The notes under the pieces are model-generated. The model searched no databases. It saw nothing but the letters and a program-made list of their open reading frames with translations, and was not told the origin of the DNA. Source: JBAZOO01 sp041648735 (GTDB taxonomy: Bacteria > Verrucomicrobiota > Lentisphaeria > Oligosphaerales > CAITYL01). From it: a stretch of DNA of 10,143 nucleotides. The number at the start of each line of letters is the position of its first letter. Position 1 is the first letter of the stretch. The position numbers and the translations under genes are program-made. Location: contig JBAZOO010000054.1 in NCBI GenBank assembly GCA_041648735.1, forward strand, positions 1 to 10,143, given 5' to 3'. Shown here piece after piece: positions 6,279 to 10,143 of the stretch.

Positions 6279-7184
6279 TCAGCCGGTGAGGTCGCGGCTG
6301 ACAATCTCGCCCGGACGCGTGCTGGCGTGGGGCCAGAACTTGCGGCCGGGATAGATGGCGGTGTGGATGCCCGTATGCACGTCGTCGCCCATGACCGTGC
6401 CGAACTTGCGCCGGCCGGTGTCCACCAACGCGCCGCCGACTTGGCTGCGGTGGTTGGCGCCGTCATGGCGCAGGTTGCCGACGATCGTCCCCGCCCCCCA
6501 GTTGCAGCCCTCGCCGATGATGGAGTCGCCGCAATAGCTGAGATGCCCGACGCTGGCCTTGGCCAGCAGGATCGAGTTCTTGATCTCGACGCCGTTGCCG
6601 ACGTGGCAGCCATCGCCGATGCTGGTGTTGCCGCGGAGATAGCAGTTCGGGCCGATCTTGCAGTTTTTGCCGATCACCACATTGCCCTCGATGAAAACGC
6701 CCGGCAGCAAGCGGCTGCCTTCGCCCAACGCCAGGTGCCCTTCGACGGTGACACCGGGGCTGACCCGCCCCTGGATCGCGTCGGCCACCAGCGCCCCGAC
6801 GAGGAGTTCGTTGAGCCGCAGCAGATCCCACGGGTACACGATGGCGAAACACTCGGGAATGGCGGGGATCGCCTCCGCCCGCTGGGGGTCGTCGCCCCCG
6901 GGATTGGCCCAGGCCAGGAGATGCCCCTGGGCGTCGCGGACCACGGCCGGGCCGGCAGCGACCGCCAAGGCGGCGAGCGTGGCGCCATCGAGCCAGGCAT
7001 TGCCGGCCAGGAAAACCTTGGCCGCGGCCCGCTCCGCCACCGGCCGCAGGCCGGCGTCCCGCAGGAGCGCTTCCTGGTGTTCACGCAACGGCCGGTTGGC
7101 AACCGGGAACGCCGCCAGCGGCCGGGTGCAGGTCAGCGGCTGGCAGCTTGCGGGGCTGCCGGGGTCAAGGATGAAGGCGTTCAT
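6279..7184 (-). CDS. GlmU-like beta-helix sugar-phosphate transferase with reduced N-terminal domain
   Basis: The protein is 301 aa. Residues ~140-285 form a left-handed beta-helix of hexapeptide repeats (for example VIGKNCKIGPNCYLRGNTSIGD). Within it the GlmU acetyltransferase signature is well kept: EIK (Lys202), GHLSYCGDSIIG (His214, Tyr217), NWGAGT (Asn228) and NLRHDGANH. This points to acetyl or acyl transfer to a sugar phosphate, perhaps in UDP-GlcNAc or surface polysaccharide supply. The N-terminal ~110 residues keep LTCTRPLAAF, reminiscent of the variant GlmU family found in Bacteroidetes-like bacteria, but I see no GxGTRxxPK nucleotide-binding loop, and the protein is roughly 90 aa shorter than that family's usual length as I recall it. 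Uridylyl transfer may be lost. GGGAG (7194-7198) lies 9 nt before the ATG. It converges with trpB, 13 bp between stops. Confidence 0.75.
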   Translation of the reverse strand: MNAFILDPGSPASCQPLTCTRPLAAFPVANRPLREHQEALLRDAGLRPVAERAAAKVFLAGNAWLDGATLAALAVAAGPAVVRDAQGHLLAWANPGGDDPQRAEAIPAIPECFAIVYPWDLLRLNELLVGALVADAIQGRVSPGVTVEGHLALGEGSRLLPGVFIEGNVVIGKNCKIGPNCYLRGNTSIGDGCHVGNGVEIKNSILLAKASVGHLSYCGDSIIGEGCNWGAGTIVGNLRHDGANHRSQVGGALVDTGRRKFGTVMGDDVHTGIHTAIYPGRKFWPHASTRPGEIVSRDLTG

Positions 7185-7226
7185 GCTGGTCGGCTCCCGT
7201 CAGCGATTCACTGGGACGACAGTGAC

Positions 7227-7232
7227 AATATA
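7227..7232 (-). promoter_or_regulatory. possible -10 element for the GlmU-like gene
   Basis: On the minus strand TATATT reads from 7232 to 7227, 43 nt before the start codon. The region one spacer upstream is GC-rich and has no recognisable -35. The element sits exactly at the left edge of the duplicated block (7232), so the duplication did not displace it. Confidence 0.25.
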
Positions 7233-7303
7233 GATGCTCCCGCGGCGTTCTGGGCGGCGGCTGCCGGCGCGTGCCCTCCCTGCCGTGCGCGCAAAGACTG
7301 ACC

Positions 7304-7331
7304 ATGCAATTTTGCATTTTAATTGCAAAAT
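7304..7331. promoter_or_regulatory. inverted half-site cluster, copy A (candidate operator)
   Basis: ATGCAA-TT-TTGCAT (7304-7317) is a perfect 6-2-6 inverted repeat. Overlapping it, ATTTTGCA (7309-7316) and TGCAAAAT (7324-7331) form an 8-7-8 inverted repeat. The result is three alternating TGCAA/TTGCA half-sites ending 7 nt before the -35 hexamer. The position suits an activator or a repressor. The regulator is unknown. Confidence 0.4.
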
Positions 7332-7338
7332 AACATGG

Positions 7339-7367
7339 TTGAAAATGAGTCAAGAGGCATGTATATT
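7339..7367 (+). promoter_or_regulatory. sigma70-like promoter, copy A
   Basis: TTGAAA (7339-7344) and TATATT (7362-7367) are separated by exactly 17 nt. Both hexamers match the consensus at five of six positions. Transcripts from it would run through copy B into the ATPase gene with a ~235-nt leader. Confidence 0.6.
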
Positions 7368-7502
7368 TGCAGTGGAAAGTGGGGGGAGGCCAACCGGGAG
7401 CCGCGGAACCATGAACTACCAGCCACGAGGAGATGCTCCCGCGGCGTTCTGGGCGGCGGCTGCCGGCGCGTGCCTTCCCTGCCGTGCGCGCAAAGATCAA
7501 CC

Positions 7503-7527
7503 ATGCAATCTTGCATTTTAAATGCAA
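7503..7527. promoter_or_regulatory. inverted half-site cluster, copy B (candidate operator)
   Basis: ATGCAA-TC-TTGCAT (7503-7516) overlaps a perfect 8-1-8 palindrome, TTGCATTTTAAATGCAA (7511-7527). Despite several substitutions relative to copy A, all three TGCAA-type half-sites survive, and the second palindrome is even tighter. This suggests that the half-sites matter. It ends 9 nt before the -35 at 7537. Confidence 0.45.
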
Positions 7528-7536
7528 ATAACATGG

Positions 7537-7565
7537 TTGAAAATGAGCCAAGAGGCATGTATATT
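7537..7565 (+). promoter_or_regulatory. sigma70-like promoter, copy B, for the ATPase gene
   Basis: TTGAAA (7537-7542) and TATATT (7560-7565) with a 17-nt spacer are identical to the pair in copy A. A start about 7 nt downstream would give a leader of roughly 35-40 nt before the ATG at 7609. The GGGAG ribosome site is at 7594-7598. Confidence 0.65.
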
Positions 7566-7608
7566 TGCAGTGGAAAGTGGGGGAAGGCCAACCGGGAGCC
7601 GCGGAACC

Positions 7609-8832
7609 ATGAACTACCAGCCACGAGGATTGGAACGGACCCTGGCGGAAGCCGTGGCCAGCTTTCCCGCCATCATGCTCTCCGGCCCCCGGCAGACCGG
7701 CAAGACGACCCTGCTGCGCGAACGCTTCCCCCATTTCAAATATGTCTCCCTGGAAACCCCGGCGCTCCGCGGCATGGCCCACCAGGATCCCGGCGGATTC
7801 CTGGACTTGTACCGGCCCCCGCTGATTTTGGATGAAATCCAGTGCGCCCCGGAACTCATGCCATACCTCAAGGAACGGATTGACGCCAACCGCCAGGTGA
7901 TGGGGCAATACCTGCTCACCGGCTCGCAAAACCTGCTGATGATGGAGCAGGTCTCGGAAACCCTGGCCGGCCGCACCGCCGTCCTGCGCCTGTATCCGCT
8001 CGCCCAGCGGGAACTGGACGACGACGCCACCCGCTCCCTGCCGTGGGCCGCCCCGCTCGAAGTGCGCGAGACCAACCCGTATGGGTTTGTCCGGCGCAAG
8101 ATCTTTTGCGACCAGTTGCTGACCGGCGGCTATCCGGATGTGGCGCTCGGCAACGTCCAAAACCGGGATCTGTGGTTCGCCAGCTACATCCAGACCTATC
8201 TGGAACGGGATGTGCGCCGGTTGCGCCAGGTGGGCGACTTGGGGCAGTTCCAGAATTTCGTGAAGGCCGTGGCCCTGCGCAGCGGCCAGCTCTTGAACCT
8301 GAGCGACGTCGGCCGCGACCTGGGACTGACCGTCAACACCATCAAGGCCTGGGTTTCGGTTTTGGAGGCGTCCGGACTGGTGGTGACGCTGCGCCCCTAT
8401 TTCGAGAGCCTGGGCAAACGGCTGGTGAAAACCCCCAAGCTGTATTTCACGGATACCGGCCTGCTTTGCCATCTGGCGGGGATCACGACGGCGGAACAGT
8501 TGGCGCTAAGCCCGTTCGGGGGTGCAGTCATGGAAACCGCCGTCCTGATGGAGATTGTCAAGGCCATGTCGTTCGGCGGCACGCCGCCGAACCTCTATTT
8601 CTGGCGCACCGCCAATGGGGCGGAGGTGGATTTCGTCGTGGAGGACGGGGGGCGCCTCATTCCCGTGGAAGCAAAGCTTTCCGCGACGCCACGGCCGGCA
8701 ATGGCGCGCGGGATCCTGGCCTTCCGCGAGACCTACGGCGAGCGGTCAGCCCCAGGGCTGGTGATCCATTCCGGCGACCTGCCCATGCCCATGGGCAAAG
8801 GGATTGTCGCGCTCCCCTATTCCAAGTTGTAG
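7609..8832 (+). CDS. AAA family ATPase with DUF4143 C-terminal domain
   Basis: The 407-aa protein has an N-terminal AAA_14-type ATPase: Walker A GPRQTGKTT (26-34), Walker B LILDEIQ (72-78), a sensor-like LLTGSQN (102-108) and a candidate arginine finger around Arg122. The DUF4143 part follows, with GGYPDV (173-178), YLERDVRRL (197-205) and a helix-turn-helix-like stretch NLSDVGRDLGLTVNTIKAWVSVLEASGLV (~230-258). Near the C-terminus, ANGAEVDFVV (335-344) and PVEAKLS (352-358) give D341, E354 and K356, resembling a PD-(D/E)XK nuclease core. The cellular role of the family is not established. ATG 7609 gives the usual family start (FPAIMLSGPRQTGKTT follows) with GGGAG 10 nt upstream; an in-frame ATG at 7543 is less likely as it lies inside the promoter. 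It is a single-gene unit with its own promoter and terminator. Confidence 0.9.
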   Translation: MNYQPRGLERTLAEAVASFPAIMLSGPRQTGKTTLLRERFPHFKYVSLETPALRGMAHQDPGGFLDLYRPPLILDEIQCAPELMPYLKERIDANRQVMGQYLLTGSQNLLMMEQVSETLAGRTAVLRLYPLAQRELDDDATRSLPWAAPLEVRETNPYGFVRRKIFCDQLLTGGYPDVALGNVQNRDLWFASYIQTYLERDVRRLRQVGDLGQFQNFVKAVALRSGQLLNLSDVGRDLGLTVNTIKAWVSVLEASGLVVTLRPYFESLGKRLVKTPKLYFTDTGLLCHLAGITTAEQLALSPFGGAVMETAVLMEIVKAMSFGGTPPNLYFWRTANGAEVDFVVEDGGRLIPVEAKLSATPRPAMARGILAFRETYGERSAPGLVIHSGDLPMPMGKGIVALPYSKL

Positions 8833-8852
8833 GCGTGGCCTGGTTTTTCCGG

Positions 8853-8874
8853 CGCCGCCCGGCGGCGGCGTTTT
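8853..8874 (+). terminator. intrinsic terminator after the ATPase gene
   Basis: CGCCGCC (8853-8859) pairs perfectly with GGCGGCG (8864-8870) around a CGGC loop, followed directly by TTTT (8871-8874). It starts 21 nt after the ATPase stop codon. The minus strand lacks a T-run after the stem, so it should act only on + strand transcription. Confidence 0.7.
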
Positions 8875-9022
8875 CCGGGGCGCCCCATTTTGCGTTTTCC
8901 TTGGCCCGGAAGTTTGTTTCGTGCGTCCCCGAGGGACGCTGGGGCAATGGACCGGCGGTGAATGGCCGTCCGCGGCGGCAAAGGACAATGGATCGGACGG
9001 GCTGAAGGCCCAGGCTCAGCGT

Positions 9023-9055
9023 AGCCCAGGGCAAAGCGCAGCGCCGCCCTGGGTT
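9023..9055. repeat. REP-like imperfect palindrome
   Basis: AGCCCAGGGC (9023-9032) and GCCCTGGGTT (9046-9055) form 10-nt arms with one G-T wobble, around a 13-nt loop rich in GCGC (GCGCAGCGC, 9036-9044). I recall closely similar sequences scattered between genes in planctomycete and verrucomicrobial genomes, but I cannot check this. It lies just outside the candidate IS end. Confidence 0.5.
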
Positions 9056-9082
9056 GGCAACGACAATTGGCTGAAGCCGGGG

Positions 9083-9100
9083 GACTGGACATTGGCAAAA
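9083..9100 (-). repeat. candidate terminal inverted repeat of the decayed IS
   Basis: GACTGGACATTGGCAAAA on the + strand lies 1 nt beyond the transposase stop codon, where the 3' end of an insertion sequence is expected. Its exact reverse complement occurs at 110-127. The other end of this IS is beyond the window, so pairing with a true partner repeat and target-site duplication cannot be seen. Confidence 0.45.
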
Positions 9101-9101
9101 C

Positions 9102-10143
9102 TCAAGCGGCGACGGCTGGGGCTCCGCCTGGCTCCCGTCGCCTCTGGCCGATGCCATGGCGAAGGAGTCGCACGAGGTCGCGGGCGGAGGGTCGCCGCAT
9201 TTTGTCATTGCGCCAGGGCGAGAGGGGTTCGAAGTCTTCGGTCCGCCGGTCGTCAAAGCACTTGATGCTGGCCAGCAGGAGGCAGGAATAGCAGGCGACA
9301 TGGAAAGCCGGGGCGCGTTGGATCGAGAGTTCGTTCCAGACCTGGGCCTTGCCCACTCCGAGGATGCTTTTTCCGTCACGGAAACTGACTTCGATCTGCC
9401 ATCGCGCGAGATAGGCGCGGATCAGCGTTTCGATGTCGGCCAGCTCTCCTGCGGCCAGGAGGAAGGCGGGCTGGCGGTAGAGCAGTTTGCCGCCTTTGCG
9501 CAGCCGGTAGCCCAACGGCTTGATCAGGATCAGGCGCACCGGCGTGTCGCGGGTGGCCTTGGGCCAGTTGATCAGCAACCGTCCGTGACCGCCCGGCGTC
9601 GCGTCGATTTCCATCCGGAGCCGGGCAAGCTCGTGCCGGGCCATGATGCTAATGGTGTGCCTCTTGCGTGTTTCCTTGACCGCCCTCTTCTCTTCCTCGG
9701 TGGCCCGTCGTGGCGGCTTTGAGGACAGGCGCATGCAGGAACGACACCGGCACGGCCCGGCAGGGGTGCCCCTCTTTGTCGGGCATGATCATGACCGCCG
9801 TCTGGAGGAAGCGCTGGCCCTTGACCAGATTGACCCGGAAGGGTGGACGCAGCGGGTCGCGCATGTACGCCGTTCCAGGCATGCACCGTCCGGCCTTGCG
9901 CACCAAAGTGTCGTCCTGGGCGCTGACCACCGGCCCCAAATTCGTTTCCAGCGCGGCGCGCAGGACTGGGCGAAACAGGTCCTCCGCCGTCCACACCGTC
10001 TGCGAAAACAGCCGGCAGGCCGCGCTCCAATCGGTAGTGGCCGGCCCGTTGAACTCAAGGGCGCTGGTGATCGTCTTGGGATGCGCCCCGCAGAGCAACC
10101 CCACACCCAGGCCGGCCATCCGCTCCCTGGGGCGCGGGTCGGG
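9102..10143 (-). pseudogene. decayed DDE transposase, IS4-like (Y-R-E-K type), running off the right edge
   Basis: Two overlapping minus-strand frames together make one transposase of about 346 residues in this window. The first frame, open to the window edge at 10143, carries VVSAQDDTLVRKAG, with the probable first catalytic Asp, and DPLRPPFRVNLVKGQRFLQ. The second, ending at 9102, carries KPLGYRLRKGGKLLYRQPAFLL and YLARWQIEVSFRDGK, which fits the IS4-type Y-x2-R-x3-E-x6-K signature with the third catalytic residue at 9390-9392. The frames join as HAPVL then KPPRRATEEE, around 9718-9723, needing one skipped base. From memory of this family, the stretch with the second Asp (a DGxxTNR-type motif) should lie between RLLIN and WPKA but is absent, so ~100 residues appear deleted near 9566. 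The element is very probably inactive. The start lies outside the window. Confidence 0.8.

Larger units (their letters stand above)
7232..7430 (+). repeat. tandem duplication, copy A (199 nt)
   Basis: Copy A runs from AGATGCTCCC to CCACGAGG and is followed at once by copy B. By hand alignment the copies differ at 8 substitutions and 1 single-base indel, about 95% identity. Each has a ~65-nt GC-rich part, an A+T-rich block with inverted TGCAA half-sites, a promoter, a GGGAG ribosome site and ATG plus six codons (MNYQPRG). In copy A that start (7411) runs into copy B's GC-rich part and cannot make the ATPase. Five of the eight substitutions and the indel fall in the A+T-rich block or just beside it. 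Confidence 0.93.
7431..7628 (+). repeat. tandem duplication, copy B (198 nt)
   Basis: This is the second copy of the block, directly abutting copy A. It ends inside codon 7 of the intact ATPase gene (CCACGAGG, then diverging). Its sequence structure is the same as copy A, one base shorter in the A-run after the third half-site. Confidence 0.93.
8875..9101. other. intergenic region without a supported gene
   Basis: Short frames here lack family-like sequence or ribosome sites. The region holds a perfect 7-3-7 hairpin, GCGTCCC (8923-8929) with GGGACGC (8933-8939), lacking a T-run. It also holds the REP-like element (9023-9055) and the candidate IS end (9083-9100). No promoter was recognised. 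Confidence 0.6.

Noticed and set aside
6279..6301. Terminator between trpB and the GlmU-like gene
   Set aside because: TCAGCCG (6279-6285) and CGGCTGA (6295-6301) form a 7-9-7 inverted repeat at the GlmU-like gene's 3' end, but neither strand has a T-run after it, so intrinsic termination is not supported.
5033..6613. Long minus-strand frame opposite trpB extending under the GlmU-like gene
   Set aside because: It is a shadow of trpB and of another frame of the GlmU-like gene, with no recognisable domain.
5781..7301. A 506-residue + strand frame across the end of trpB and the whole GlmU-like gene
   Set aside because: It crosses two real genes in the wrong frames, and its Ala/Asp/Val-rich sequence mirrors the antisense of a hexapeptide-repeat protein.
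7234..7521. A 95-aa + strand ORF through copy A
   Set aside because: It runs through a promoter and the ATPase gene's truncated start; it is explained by the tandem duplication.
7165..8472. A 435-residue minus-strand frame across the duplication and the ATPase gene
   Set aside because: It repeats itself only because it reads both duplicate copies, and the rest is antisense of the ATPase gene.
8923..8939. Second terminator after the ATPase gene
   Set aside because: GCGTCCC-CGA-GGGACGC is a perfect hairpin, but no T-run follows on either strand.

Overview
This is a high-GC bacterial window. Its core is a tryptophan biosynthesis operon on the + strand: trpE, trpG, trpD, trpC, trpF and trpB, about 234 to 6265. 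Every enzyme of the branch from chorismate is present except the tryptophan synthase alpha chain, trpA. The taxon cannot be fixed from sequence alone. A heptanucleotide tandem repeat inside the operon, a REP-like hairpin, a DUF4143 ATPase and a DDE transposase of a type I associate with planctomycetes and verrucomicrobia make a member of the PVC group (Planctomycetota/Verrucomicrobiota/Lentisphaerota) a reasonable but unproven guess.

Layout. Positions 1-233 are a regulatory leader: an A+T-rich start, an 18-nt sequence that recurs inverted beside the transposase, a perfect 8-2-8 palindrome, and a possible upstream ORF that overlaps the trpE start codon. The trp genes then follow with small gaps. 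trpD and trpC overlap by ATGA. trpC and trpF are separated by eight copies of a 7-nt repeat (YCCGAGT). trpF and trpB are separated by a short hairpin. trpE/trpG make anthranilate, trpD adds phosphoribose, trpF isomerises, trpC forms the indole ring and trpB condenses indole with serine.

A convergent minus-strand gene (6279-7184) ends 13 bp after trpB. It encodes a GlmU-like left-handed beta-helix protein that keeps the acetyltransferase signature but has a much reduced nucleotidyltransferase half. Between it and the next gene lies a ~199-bp tandem duplication (7232-7628). Each copy carries a cluster of TGCAA/TTGCA half-sites, a good sigma70-type promoter (TTGAAA-17-TATATT) and the first seven codons of the downstream gene. 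That gene (7609-8832) is an AAA/DUF4143 ATPase followed by a convincing intrinsic terminator.

The right end (9083-10143) is a decayed insertion sequence on the minus strand: a DDE transposase of the IS4-like Y-R-E-K type, with a one-base frameshift, an apparent internal deletion, and a candidate terminal inverted repeat just past its stop codon. The trp genes look ordinary. The unusual material is the duplicated promoter/operator block, the heptamer array, the 18-nt inverted pair that brackets the trp-to-ATPase segment, and the missing trpA. I saw no RNA gene, CRISPR array or clearly new multi-gene system.
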